Below, piece after piece: positions 1 through 6,608 of a DNA stretch of 14,304 nt. Every line of letters starts with the position of its first letter. The stretch's first letter is position 1. Origin of the DNA: Candidatus Woesearchaeota archaeon (GTDB taxonomy: Archaea > Nanobdellota > Nanobdellia > SCGC-AAA011-G17 > VGLX01); the NCBI GenBank assembly GCA_016866645.1, contig VGLX01000012.1, forward strand, positions 1-14,304, read 5' to 3'. Both the position numbers and the translations under genes were made by a program. The notes beneath the pieces are model-generated. The model was given only the letters and a program-made list of their open reading frames with translations. It searched no databases and was not told where the DNA came from.

Positions 1-1035
1 GCAGTTTTGCGGGCGTTCTGCTATGAACCTGAATTCCGGGTCGTTATTAGACACGTGAACATTGCTGGAAGATTCGGTGAGCTGTTCGTTCGCCCGTATC
101 GTAAGAACGTAATAAGGCTTGTATGAGTAGAATAAGTCGTAGTGGTATTTGTTGTTCTGGTAGTAAGCATCCTCAAACTCTAATCGTAAGTTAGCGAAGC
201 CTGTGGCGTTCAGAGAACCTTCAACTATTCCGTAATACTCGTCACTAATCCCGAAAATTATCTCCGGCCGCTTATAATAATGTTTAGCTTGTAAGCTGTC
301 CGTAAGTGTGAGCTTGTCTTCTTTGTACTCAGTCGTGTAATAATCGCATGATTTGCAGTATTGTTCGCAAACCGTCCTGCACCTCTTATAGCAAGTCCTT
401 TTGCCTTTCTTGTAAGTGCATTCGTAAGTGCAGTCCTGGCTCGACCTGCAGCAATAATCCCGCCAAGCGTAACGGTCAATCTTAGTCTTCTGCTCAACAT
501 CTAAGACCGCTCTGAAACTAGCGTCCTTGCTGGTCGTGAAAGCAGTTATTTCTGTATTACCGATTAGATTATCGTTTAGGTATACGCTTAGTTTAGAACT
601 CTTAGAAACCAGCTCGTAATCTGTCCTGCAATCGCTGCCCATCTTTCCGCTAGGGATCTCAACGTCGTAATCGTATTTTGTGAGTAGCTCTCCTGAGTCA
701 GAACAATAAAGCTCATCCGCTTCTAGTACGGAAGGCATCACTGCCAATATCTTCACCCATGCGCCCTTGATATAACCCTTATCAGTCGTTAAGACTCCTT
801 CAGGCGGCTCAACCACTTCCAGATTAGTATTCCAATAATCAACGAAACCATGGTCAGGCGTATCCCTCCCGGAGTACAACACATCCATTATCAACATGTC
901 CTTCTCCTCCTCAGACAATCCTAACAGGCTTATCTCTTCGCAAAAAATCTTATTCAACCCGTCTAACACGTCACAGTCGAATGCGTATGCTGCTGGCATG
1001 AAAAGGAAGAAAAAGAAAAAAACAGCCGGCCTCAT
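1..1035 (-). CDS. Secreted cysteine-rich protein, partial (3' end outside window)
   Basis: The frame is open for 345 codons from the ATG at 1035 to the window edge, so the C-terminus is missing. The start overlaps the stop of the pilin-like gene upstream as ATGA, which fixes it and suggests translational coupling. Residues 1-18 form a signal peptide with a phenylalanine-rich core and a likely cleavage after AYA (16-18). The mature part is acidic and tyrosine-rich. A dense cysteine cluster lies at residues 195-230, with nine cysteines (195, 196, 202, 206, 215, 219, 223, 227, 230) mixed with lysine and arginine. I recognise no family. Third position in an operon with a VirB2-like pilin suggests a surface or pilus-associated part (inference). 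The cysteines could form disulfides outside the cell or bind metal. Confidence 0.85.
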   Translation of the reverse strand, partial: MRPAVFFFFFLFMPAAYAFDCDVLDGLNKIFCEEISLLGLSEEEKDMLIMDVLYSGRDTPDHGFVDYWNTNLEVVEPPEGVLTTDKGYIKGAWVKILAVMPSVLEADELYCSDSGELLTKYDYDVEIPSGKMGSDCRTDYELVSKSSKLSVYLNDNLIGNTEITAFTTSKDASFRAVLDVEQKTKIDRYAWRDYCCRSSQDCTYECTYKKGKRTCYKRCRTVCEQYCKSCDYYTTEYKEDKLTLTDSLQAKHYYKRPEIIFGISDEYYGIVEGSLNATGFANLRLEFEDAYYQNNKYHYDLFYSYKPYYVLTIRANEQLTESSSNVHVSNNDPEFRFIAERPQNC

Positions 1036-1367
1036 ACTAAAAAGTTTACGATGTACGGTGTCGCCCAAATGATGAAAAGCCCCATCACCACATAGCCTGC
1101 CGTGTTCTTTGCAGAATCCCTCTTCCTCGGGTCACTGCCGCTAGTCATGTACCCGATCGCTGCGAACAACAACGCAATCGCTGCTATCGCGCTAGCCGAG
1201 TACTTCACCAAGTTGTAGATTTTCATCACAGGCGTCAAAATCTCATCAAACGCGGACTTCTCCTCACCAGTCAACTCATCATTCAAATCAACAGCCCAGA
1301 CGCTCGGCACCAACGTACCCAACAAGCACGCCAGGCAGAACAACGCACCCCACACGCACGCTCTCAT
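1032..1367 (-). CDS. VirB2/TrbC-like pilin precursor
   Basis: The protein has 111 residues from the ATG at 1367. A longer version from 1400 is possible, but the 1367 start overlaps the upstream stop as ATGA and opens directly with a signal peptide. Residues 1-25 form a signal peptide ending in VWA. The mature chain has two hydrophobic segments (about 54-73 and 90-110) joined by a short basic loop, YMTSGSDPRKRDSAKN. This layout is the hallmark of VirB2/TrbC major pilins of type IV secretion: long signal peptide, two helices, a loop of the form TSG.dp.k...Ak, and a glycine near the start of the second helix. Archaeal relatives of VirB2 (CedA1 and TedC) build DNA-import pili in Crenarchaeota, so a DNA-transfer pilus is a reasonable guess. 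No VirB4 or VirB6 is visible here, so function remains inference. Confidence 0.72.
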   Translation of the reverse strand: MRACVWGALFCLACLLGTLVPSVWAVDLNDELTGEEKSAFDEILTPVMKIYNLVKYSASAIAAIALLFAAIGYMTSGSDPRKRDSAKNTAGYVVMGLFIIWATPYIVNFLV

Positions 1368-1534
1368 GCCACTACCTCCCCCACAGGCCTTCTCAACCAC
1401 CTGAAGAACCTCTCAGACCTATCCCTGCCCTTCCTGTCAGCCTTGTACTTCTCATCCATCAAAGCCTTGCAAGACTCGCACTCCTCACCCTCACAAAGCC
1501 CTAACTCCTTGCTGCAAATAATACAAGATCCCAT
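1364..1534 (-). CDS. Small cysteine-rich, probably zinc-binding protein
   Basis: First gene of the operon, about 56 residues from the ATG at 1534. A GTG at 1552 would add six residues, but a G-rich stretch that could act as ribosome binding site lies just ahead of 1534. The N-terminal half carries a CxxC pair (SCIICSK) followed by CEGEECESC, a spacing typical of small zinc ribbons. The second half is basic and arginine-rich (ADRKGRDRSERFFRWLRR) and could bind nucleic acid or membrane lipid. Its TGA overlaps the ATG of the pilin-like gene. I do not recognise a family. The coupling to downstream genes and the promoter at 1601-1610 support a real gene. Confidence 0.6.
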   Translation of the reverse strand: MGSCIICSKELGLCEGEECESCKALMDEKYKADRKGRDRSERFFRWLRRPVGEVVA

Positions 1535-1600
1535 TGCGCAACAACCCCCCACAAGTTAGTCGCGCGGCGCCACACGCTAAACATACTATACGCAGTCATC

Positions 1601-1610
1601 CTTTATAAAC
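1601..1610 (-). promoter_or_regulatory. TATA box of the VirB2-like operon
   Basis: On the minus strand the sequence reads GTTTATAAAG, preceded by an A-rich stretch (ATACAAA) like a TFB recognition element. The predicted transcript start is near 1577, leaving a leader of about 43 bases before the ATG at 1534. Confidence 0.6.
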
Positions 1611-1650
1611 TTTGTATCCCCAAACGTCCTACAAAGGGCGCTCCGGGATA

Positions 1651-1689
1651 GAACTAGGGTTTTAATCCCTACCGCCGGAACTAGGGACA
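1651..1689 (-). repeat. Direct repeat with two competing hairpins
   Basis: The plus-strand 9-mer GAACTAGGG occurs at 1651-1659 and 1678-1686. Between them lies the complementary TCCCTA (1666-1671), which can pair with either copy, forming a 5-bp or a 6-bp stem. The segment lies between the end of the ATPase gene and the promoter of the VirB2-like operon. No tRNA or C/D-box RNA fits. Its function is unknown; a terminator for the ATPase message or a protein-binding site are possible. The rest of 1553-1768 shows nothing else apart from the promoter. Confidence 0.35.
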
Positions 1690-1768
1690 GAGTAGATTCC
1701 CCGACACGAAAACGCCTCAGGAAGACGTAAAACTGACGTTTTTGGCTTCTTGTTCTTGTGGCAGTATT

Positions 1769-3037
1769 TTAGTAGGCGTGTTTTTCAAGCAGCCAGTTTA
1801 TCAGCGGTGTGTAAGTGACTTTGATTTTGTCTTGGGATTTTACTCTTTTTTTGTCTTTTGTGATTAAGACTCCTTGTTTGGCTTTTAGCTCTTTTGCGCA
1901 TTCTGTCAAGGCGCTTAGTTCCCTGTTTGTTGTTTTGTCGCTTTCAAGGGTGTACACGACTTGTATTATCTCGCTTATGCTGGTCCCTTGTCTTATAACA
2001 AAGTCTACTTCCTTGCCGGTTTTGTTCTTCCAGTAGGATACTTGTTTGTTGTTCTGCAATCTTCTTCTTAGTTCTAGGAATACTGCGTTTTCGAAAAGTT
2101 GGCCCATGTCTGTTTTTCCAGATATAGCATATATGAATCCTGTGTCGCCAGTATAGTCTTTTCGTGGGTACTGTGACTTATCTTTTATGTTATAGGAGAA
2201 TACTGGTACGAAGAAGAATAAGAAACCTTCTTGGGAGTAATGTTCTAGGGCTAATAATTTTTCTTTTCCTATCTTGTAGCCTAGCGTTTTGAAGAAGTTT
2301 AGGCATTTTGATGCTGAAAAGTATGTGCTTTGTGCTGCGTAATTGCTGAAAGCTTCTACGACGCTTATGTCTTCATGGGCGACCTCTGCGATGTCAAGTC
2401 CTATGATACCTTTGAAGTACGAGTTCAGTATGCTTACTTTGTCTGTTTCTCCCTGTGTAAGTACGACTTCTGGGAAACCTCCGAATCTTAAGTATTCTTT
2501 AAGCGCTTTTTCTAAAGCTCCGGTAGAAGCGGTTGTTTTTTCTGGTTTTATTCCTTTGAATGCTAAGAATTCTTTGAAAGAAAGGGGGTACATTTCAAAT
2601 TGGACTATTCTTCCGCGTAATGGTTTGCTGGGTTGGGTGAGTCCTTTTCGTGAAGAGCTGATTATCATCCTGAGCTTTCCTTTTGTAAGCTCATGCGTCC
2701 TTGCAAGCCAGTCTTCCCATCCTTTGATGCTTGTTATCTCGTCAAGGAGTAGGAATCCTTCGTCTCCGAACCATTTTATCACTTCGTCTAAGACTTCTGG
2801 TTTGTATTTTATCCTGCTGTCTTCAAGGTTTATGTAAGCCACTTTTCCTCCTTCTTTACTAAGCTTTTGGGCTATAAGCATGAGCAGGCTTGACTTTCCA
2901 GCCCGCCTTATCCCGGTGACAGCAGAAACTTTTAGCTTTGAGTTGCTGATCAGCGAGGATATGTTTACGTCTCTCTCGATAAGCTGCCTTTTCAAGGCGT
3001 ACACGTTCCATTCTTCGAACACATCTTGCGTTGCCAT
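1769..3037 (-). CDS. AAA+ ATPase with DUF4143-type C-terminal domain
   Basis: The 422-residue protein belongs to the archaeal and bacterial AAA_14/DUF4143 ATPases. The Walker A loop is GIRRAGKSS (42-50, lysine 48). Walker B is FLLLDE (95-100). A sensor-like SSSRKGL follows at 127-133. The FGGFPEV motif (185-191) leads into the C-terminal domain, which has the family's nuclease-like signature: LFENAVFLELRR (314-325), the SYWKNKTGKEVDFVI block (around 334-348) and EIIQVVYTL (356-364). Biochemical roles in this family are poorly known; some members act like ATPases of toxin-like or transport systems. The ATG at 3037 lies about 25 bases from the centre of a TATA box, implying a leaderless message. 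Length is normal for the family and I see no frameshift. Confidence 0.9.
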   Translation of the reverse strand: MATQDVFEEWNVYALKRQLIERDVNISSLISNSKLKVSAVTGIRRAGKSSLLMLIAQKLSKEGGKVAYINLEDSRIKYKPEVLDEVIKWFGDEGFLLLDEITSIKGWEDWLARTHELTKGKLRMIISSSRKGLTQPSKPLRGRIVQFEMYPLSFKEFLAFKGIKPEKTTASTGALEKALKEYLRFGGFPEVVLTQGETDKVSILNSYFKGIIGLDIAEVAHEDISVVEAFSNYAAQSTYFSASKCLNFFKTLGYKIGKEKLLALEHYSQEGFLFFFVPVFSYNIKDKSQYPRKDYTGDTGFIYAISGKTDMGQLFENAVFLELRRRLQNNKQVSYWKNKTGKEVDFVIRQGTSISEIIQVVYTLESDKTTNRELSALTECAKELKAKQGVLITKDKKRVKSQDKIKVTYTPLINWLLEKHAY

Positions 3038-3056
3038 ATACTGTCTTACACTAGAA

Positions 3057-3068
3057 CAATATTTAAGC
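3057..3068 (-). promoter_or_regulatory. TATA box of the AAA+ ATPase gene
   Basis: The minus strand reads GCTTAAATATTG, with the centre about 25 bases before the ATG at 3037. This places transcription start at or next to the start codon. Confidence 0.5.
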
Positions 3069-3074
3069 TTTTCT

Positions 3075-3089
3075 GTTCTGTACCAGAAC
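3075..3089. promoter_or_regulatory. Perfect inverted repeat, possible operator
   Basis: GTTCTG-TAC-CAGAAC is a perfect 6-bp inverted repeat with a 3-base spacer. It lies just upstream of the TATA box of the ATPase gene, where an archaeal regulator or the TFB contact would sit. It could also be a hairpin at the end of the peptidase message. No second copy was seen in the window. Confidence 0.35.
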
Positions 3090-3120
3090 GATTTAAATTG
3101 AGATTTGTGCTGCGATTATC

Positions 3121-4161
3121 TCATTTTCTGCTCTTGAGAGACACTCCTTCTTCATCGATGCGGAACATATCTTTTTCTGAATCTAAAGATATCTTAACAT
3201 TTAAAGGGAGGGTTATCATAGGATCTGTATGGCCAATGTTAACATTAAACAAGACTGGGAATTCATAATCTTTAGTATGATGGACAACTATCTGTTTAAA
3301 TTTTTCTCTCTCTTCTTCTGTATAACCAAACCCCTTACCGATTATCAAACCTTTTATTTTATCAAACACGCCCGCATTTCTTAAGTCCATTATTTGAGTA
3401 TCCACATAAGCTAAGGGTTCTCCCTTAGCAAAGCTTTGTCCTTCAGGAGTTTCTATAAAAAGTATTTTATCTTTATAATCAACATCGTATTCAGTCCCTT
3501 TAAGTTGGAGTAAGGAATATAAACATCCCCCGATTATTTTACCTGTTACCTTCCCCCTTTGGAGCCATATAAACCCTTCTTTATTAGAAACTAACCTCCT
3601 TGGTCTTTCAAGATCTTTTTTTTGACCCCAGTCTAAAAATTCATCAGTCCATGTTTCTGATGCTGCTATTTTTCCTATATTCCCCCCAAATAAAGCTTTT
3701 AAGAAGTATTGAGTTGTATAAGGCAATGGTTTAGGATATTCTCCGAATTGAGTCATCAAGCAAGGGCCATAAAATGTTACTAACTTTACTTTTTTTAGAA
3801 AAGCTAAGTGCAATAAGGTAATATCTGAGTATCCACAGAATATTTTCGGATTTTTTTTAATAAGATTGTAGTCGATTTTGTCGAGTATAGAGTTTGCTGA
3901 TAGGCCACCAATATTACATACTATTGCTTTCACAATCTTATCTTTAAAAGCATCATGCAAATCTTTTATTCTTTCTTGTTCAGTACCTGATTTTCCATCT
4001 TTAAAATTTCTTATTGTAGGATATTCCTTCACTTTAAAACCAAGATCTATTAATGCTTTTATTCCATTATCCACCCTATGCGGAAACAGTCCCCCAAGAC
4101 CTCCCGAAGGAGCTATAATCGCAATCGTGTCCCCTTTGGATAGTTTTTTTGGTTTTATCAT
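3121..4161 (-). CDS. S66 family LD-carboxypeptidase / MccF-like serine peptidase
   Basis: The protein has 346 residues, the usual length for S66 enzymes. The N-terminus KKLSKGDTIAIIAPSG (5-20) is typical of the family. The nucleophile is Ser112 in CGYSDIT, following the oxyanion segment NIGGLSAN (83-90). The rest of the Ser-Glu-His triad fits Glu237 (FIETPEG) and His311 (NIGHTDP), so the enzyme looks intact. LdcA members trim the terminal D-alanine from murein tetrapeptides. MccF members cleave microcin C7-type aminoacyl-nucleotides and give immunity. An archaeon without murein would more likely use it for detoxification or for peptides from neighbouring bacteria (inference). The gene is AT-richer than its surroundings and sits 25 bases after a methyltransferase gene, but has its own TATA box and leaderless start. 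Confidence 0.88.
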   Translation of the reverse strand: MIKPKKLSKGDTIAIIAPSGGLGGLFPHRVDNGIKALIDLGFKVKEYPTIRNFKDGKSGTEQERIKDLHDAFKDKIVKAIVCNIGGLSANSILDKIDYNLIKKNPKIFCGYSDITLLHLAFLKKVKLVTFYGPCLMTQFGEYPKPLPYTTQYFLKALFGGNIGKIAASETWTDEFLDWGQKKDLERPRRLVSNKEGFIWLQRGKVTGKIIGGCLYSLLQLKGTEYDVDYKDKILFIETPEGQSFAKGEPLAYVDTQIMDLRNAGVFDKIKGLIIGKGFGYTEEEREKFKQIVVHHTKDYEFPVLFNVNIGHTDPMITLPLNVKISLDSEKDMFRIDEEGVSLKSRK

Positions 4162-4181
4162 TTGAAATTTTACTACTCCCG

Positions 4182-4193
4182 TATTTTTAAATA
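4182..4193 (-). promoter_or_regulatory. TATA box of the S66 peptidase gene
   Basis: The minus strand reads ATATTTAAAAAT, centred about 26 bases before the ATG at 4161. The box overlaps the last codons of the methyltransferase gene, so the two genes can be transcribed separately. Confidence 0.5.
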
Positions 4194-4993
4194 TTATTGA
4201 CCATTACTTTTTTTGATGTAAAAAGTTCAGGGTCTACAGGTTCAGGTTCTTTCCTTAGTATAAGGATAGTATAACCCATATGCGCTAAATTTTTTCTAAA
4301 CAGTTGCATATACTGGAAATACTTTTTATCTAACATATCTCTTGCTTCTGGTTTAAGACACTTTAAATGCTCCCTGCCCAGGATTGTATCAACAAATTCG
4401 TTCACTTTTTCAGGACTTATATTATCAAAGCAGTAGTCTTCTTGAAAGTAAATCTGAAAAGGCTCCACATTAAAGAATTCAACCCAATATTCCTTATATA
4501 ACGGCTTTATTGCTACTCGTATAGCCTTAGAAACCTCTTTTATTAACTTAGCCGAGGGTTTTTGAACATAATACATTGGTACTGCAACTAAAAAACCCCC
4601 TGTTTTCAAAACCCTTGAATACTCTTCTAGTGCCTTCTCTCTGTCGGCTATTAAAGATGTTACGTTTCCACAAAACACAACATCAAAACTTCCATCAGGG
4701 TAAGATAGATTTGTAGCATCCTCTTTTTCGAATATAGTTTTTTTCTGTGTACCATATTTTATAGCTCTTACCTTTGCTTCTTCTAAACTTTGAGGATTTA
4801 TATCTATACCTATGACAGTGGCATTTGTAAGCCTGGCTAGTTCTATTGCAGTTATACCTGTACTTGTTCCAATCTCTAACACTCTATGATTTTCCCTAAG
4901 GAATAGTTCTTGTGCAACTCTAACAATTGTCTTTTCTCCCCCTGGGGGCCTGTTCGTTTCTCTTACTAAGCCTATAAGCTCATTATAGTCCAT
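4187..4993 (-). CDS. Class I SAM-dependent methyltransferase
   Basis: The 268-residue protein has a Rossmann methyltransferase core at residues 35-150. Motif I is VLEIGTSTG (38-46), the SAM ribose-binding acidic residue is Asp64 in VIGIDIN, Asp92 lies in the EDATNLSYPDGSFDVV block, and RVLKTGGFLVAVP marks the end of the core. This is a Methyltransf_11/UbiE-like fold. The C-terminal 115 residues are aromatic-rich (YWVEFFNVEPFQIYFQEDYCF) and probably form the substrate site. The substrate cannot be named. Composition is as AT-rich as the neighbouring S66 gene, suggesting shared origin. Two TATA boxes lie upstream, at 5035-5046 and 5103-5110. Confidence 0.85.
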   Translation of the reverse strand: MDYNELIGLVRETNRPPGGEKTIVRVAQELFLRENHRVLEIGTSTGITAIELARLTNATVIGIDINPQSLEEAKVRAIKYGTQKKTIFEKEDATNLSYPDGSFDVVFCGNVTSLIADREKALEEYSRVLKTGGFLVAVPMYYVQKPSAKLIKEVSKAIRVAIKPLYKEYWVEFFNVEPFQIYFQEDYCFDNISPEKVNEFVDTILGREHLKCLKPEARDMLDKKYFQYMQLFRKNLAHMGYTILILRKEPEPVDPELFTSKKVMVNNI

Positions 4994-5034
4994 ATCATTT
5001 ATTTGTTCAGGTGTAAGTTAAATTATTGTTTTAT

Positions 5035-5046
5035 TGTTTATAAGCT
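5035..5046 (-). promoter_or_regulatory. Near TATA box of the methyltransferase gene
   Basis: The minus strand reads AGCTTATAAACA. The predicted start is near 5015, giving a leader of about 20 bases before the ATG at 4993. Confidence 0.45.
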
Positions 5047-5102
5047 TTAACTGGTTTTTTTCGAAAAGATTCCGATTCTACTAATCAACTTGGGAAGATT
5101 AA

Positions 5103-5130
5103 TATATAAACTTTTCGTTTTGTTACTACT
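5103..5130 (-). promoter_or_regulatory. Strong promoter element, copy 1
   Basis: On the minus strand an ACAAAACGAAAAG segment is followed by TTTATATA. This matches a TFB-recognition element plus TATA box. The 28 bases match those at 6677-6704 except at three positions. It begins 15 bases past the 3' end of tRNA-Tyr, with predicted start near 5080. It could drive the methyltransferase gene with a leader of about 90 bases, or a short RNA in 4994-5085. No obvious RNA fold was seen there. Confidence 0.6.
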
Positions 5131-5145
5131 ATCTAGAAGTTAAAG

Positions 5146-5303
5146 TCCCCACCGCCGGATTCGAACCGGCAACCTTTCGGGAACGGCTGACTATTTTTCA
5201 TCCGAAGCCGATATGGCATTGTCTAATAGCATCTCTGGCCTACAACTAAGGTTAATTCCCTGGCTGTATACAGCCGAATGCTCTGCCATTGAGCTAGGTG
5301 GGG
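5146..5303 (-). tRNA. tRNA-Tyr (GUA) with an intron of about 86 bases
   Basis: The acceptor stem CCCCACC/GGTGGGG starts at 5303 and ends with discriminator A at 5146. C1-G72 with A73 is the archaeal/eukaryotic tyrosine identity set. The D-arm is GCTC-AATGGCA-GAGC, the T-arm GCCGG-TTCGAAT-CCGGC (with the pair at 5166-5170), and the variable loop AGGTT. The anticodon stem is TTCGG (5278-5274) with CCGAA (5180-5176). The loop begins CUGUA, giving anticodon GUA at 5271-5269. Without the intron the tRNA is 72 bases long, leaving about 86 bases inserted just after the anticodon (roughly 5267-5182). A textbook bulge-helix-bulge could not be drawn by hand, so exact splice points are uncertain. The window holds no splicing endonuclease gene. 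Confidence 0.85.
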
Positions 5304-5330
5304 GGAATTAATGATTAAATACCTTTGAGC

Positions 5331-5342
5331 GATTTAAAAAAG
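5331..5342 (-). promoter_or_regulatory. TATA box of tRNA-Tyr
   Basis: The minus strand reads CTTTTTTAAATC around these positions, about 33 bases upstream of the tRNA 5' end, fitting a start a few bases before the mature end. Confidence 0.45.
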
Positions 5343-5356
5343 TTTCGGGTAGTAAT

Positions 5357-5366
5357 ATTTTTATAC
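5357..5366 (+). promoter_or_regulatory. TATA box of the nitroreductase gene
   Basis: The sequence ATTTTTATAC is centred about 28 bases before the ATG at 5390, consistent with a leaderless or nearly leaderless message. It is divergent from the tRNA-Tyr promoter. Confidence 0.5.
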
Positions 5367-5389
5367 AACAACATGCTTAAGTCTTGATA

Positions 5390-6022
5390 ATGGACGTTGA
5401 GCAAGCTGTTATTGAAAGGCGAAGCGTGAGGAATTACCTTCCTGATAAGCCTGTGCCTAAGGAAATCGTAGGCAAGATTCTTGACATAGCAAGGTATGCT
5501 CCGTCATCGGGTAATCTGCAGAACTGGAAGGTTATCCTAGTCTCAGACCATGCTATGAAGGAAGAGTTAGCTAACGCTGCTTTGAAGCAGAAGTGGATAA
5601 CCATGGCTCCTCTGCTGTTGGTGGTCTGTAACAGTGTCGGTGATGTTAAGAGGCTTTACAAGGAGCGGGGAGAGTTCTTGTACTCGATTCAGAACGTGTC
5701 TGCTTTTGTCCAGAACATATTGCTCACAGCCCATAGTATCGGTTTAGGGACGTGTTGGATAGGCGCTTTCGATCCAGAGGCTGTTAAGCGTGTTTTGAGG
5801 ATTCCTGACGATGTCGAGCCTGAAGCGATAATATCAATAGGCTATGCTGCTGAGGAGTTTGACGCTCCATCTAGGAAGACTATTGAGCAGTTCTGTTTTT
5901 TTGATATATGGGGCTCTTCGGAGAAGGGTTTCGGGCCTTTGCCTTTGCAGGAGCACATGGGCGCTGTTGGCGAGGTAAGCAAGAAGGGTAAGAGTTTTTT
6001 TAGCAGGATTTTCAAGAAATGA
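5390..6022 (+). CDS. Nitroreductase family FMN-dependent oxidoreductase
   Basis: The protein has 210 residues from the ATG at 5390; a TTG two codons upstream is less likely because the TATA box spacing suits the ATG. The sequence MDVEQAVIERRSVRNY is a classic nitroreductase start, with the FMN phosphate-binding RRSVR at 10-14. APSSGNLQNW (37-46) and the C-terminal FMN motif GLGTCWIGAF (118-127) follow. Such enzymes are homodimers that reduce nitro groups, quinones or flavins with NAD(P)H; the natural substrate is unknown. The C-terminus (195-210) is a lysine-rich tail after the fold. A run of seven T residues at 6023-6029 right after the stop is a likely archaeal terminator. The gene converges with the secreted protein gene, with 24 bases between stops. 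Confidence 0.9.
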   Translation: MDVEQAVIERRSVRNYLPDKPVPKEIVGKILDIARYAPSSGNLQNWKVILVSDHAMKEELANAALKQKWITMAPLLLVVCNSVGDVKRLYKERGEFLYSIQNVSAFVQNILLTAHSIGLGTCWIGAFDPEAVKRVLRIPDDVEPEAIISIGYAAEEFDAPSRKTIEQFCFFDIWGSSEKGFGPLPLQEHMGAVGEVSKKGKSFFSRIFKK

Positions 6023-6030
6023 TTTTTTTA
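6023..6030 (+). terminator. T-tract terminator after the nitroreductase gene
   Basis: Seven T residues immediately follow the TGA. Short T-tracts without a hairpin terminate transcription in archaea. Confidence 0.4.
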
Positions 6031-6046
6031 AGAAAGTAGTTATTCC

Positions 6047-6580
6047 TTATATTTCACGTGCTAGTGTGTTTATCGCGTCGTAGAACTGTTCTATGAACTG
6101 GTCTGTGTTCTTGTTTTCTCCGGGTTTGGCCTCTTCTGTTAGTATGTTCTGGGCAGCTATTTTGGTTAAGTAATCGATTGTTTTTGGGTCGTGTATCATG
6201 GCTTGGTCGCCGGATTTTGAGACTATGTTGGCTAGTTCTACTTTTGTGCCTGTTTTTTTGCCGTTGATTACGAATATGTCATAGCCTGCTGGTTCCATTT
6301 TTCCTGCTATGTCTCTTCCTGATAGGTATTCTATGCATATTGATATCAGGTTTTGGTCGTTTTGTAAGATTTGTGAGTTGTATTGGACTGCGTGTTTTAT
6401 CACTGGTGGTGCTATGAAGAATTCTGGTTGCTGCTGTTCCTGTCCTTGTTCTTGCTGGTCTTCTTGTGTCTGGACTGTTTTGTAGTCTTTTTTTGCGTCT
6501 GCCGCGAATGCTGGCGTGCCTAGCCCTAGCAAGGCTCCTAGTCCGAGTGCGATTATTCCTGTTTTGAGTTTGTTTGCCAT
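6047..6580 (-). CDS. Secreted glutamine-rich protein of unknown function
   Basis: The protein has 177 residues. Residues 1-26 are a Sec signal peptide (NKLK, then GIIALGLGALLGLG) ending in the signal peptidase I site AFA before Ala27. There is no lipobox cysteine. A low-complexity linker rich in Gln and Glu follows (about 36-52, DQQEQGQEQQQPE). The remaining 125 residues form a soluble alpha/beta-looking domain (SICIEYLSGRD, GYDIFVINGKK, FIEQFYDAINTLAREI). I recognise no family. The gene has its own TATA box close to the ATG and a second, stronger promoter about 100 bases upstream with a hairpin in between, suggesting regulated or high expression. Confidence 0.75.
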   Translation of the reverse strand: MANKLKTGIIALGLGALLGLGTPAFAADAKKDYKTVQTQEDQQEQGQEQQQPEFFIAPPVIKHAVQYNSQILQNDQNLISICIEYLSGRDIAGKMEPAGYDIFVINGKKTGTKVELANIVSKSGDQAMIHDPKTIDYLTKIAAQNILTEEAKPGENKNTDQFIEQFYDAINTLAREI

Positions 6581-6597
6581 TTTCTTTTTTTTTCGGC

Positions 6598-6608
6598 GAT
6601 TATAAAAC
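6598..6608 (-). promoter_or_regulatory. Proximal TATA box of the secreted protein gene
   Basis: The minus strand reads GTTTTATAATC, centred 23 bases before the ATG at 6580, giving a leaderless message. It directly follows the UUCG hairpin. Confidence 0.45.

Noticed and set aside
258..500. An open frame of 80 codons on the minus strand
   Set aside because: It lies inside the cysteine-rich secreted gene in another frame; the longer frame has signal peptide, coupling and consistent composition.
1368..1400. Longer start of the VirB2-like protein at 1400
   Set aside because: It would add glycine-rich residues before the signal peptide; the ATG at 1367 is coupled by ATGA to the upstream gene.
1634..1715. 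Possible tRNA from GGGCGCT with the anticodon-like hairpin TAGGG-TTTTAAT-CCCTA
   Set aside because: The D-arm space is too short, there is no T-arm consensus and no matching 3' acceptor strand.
2343..2837. A 164-codon open frame on the plus strand
   Set aside because: It is a shadow of the AAA+ ATPase gene, which has full motifs.
5182..5267. C/D-box guide RNA within the tRNA-Tyr intron
   Set aside because: A C-box-like GGATGA is present but no D box (CTGA) is found on the tRNA strand.
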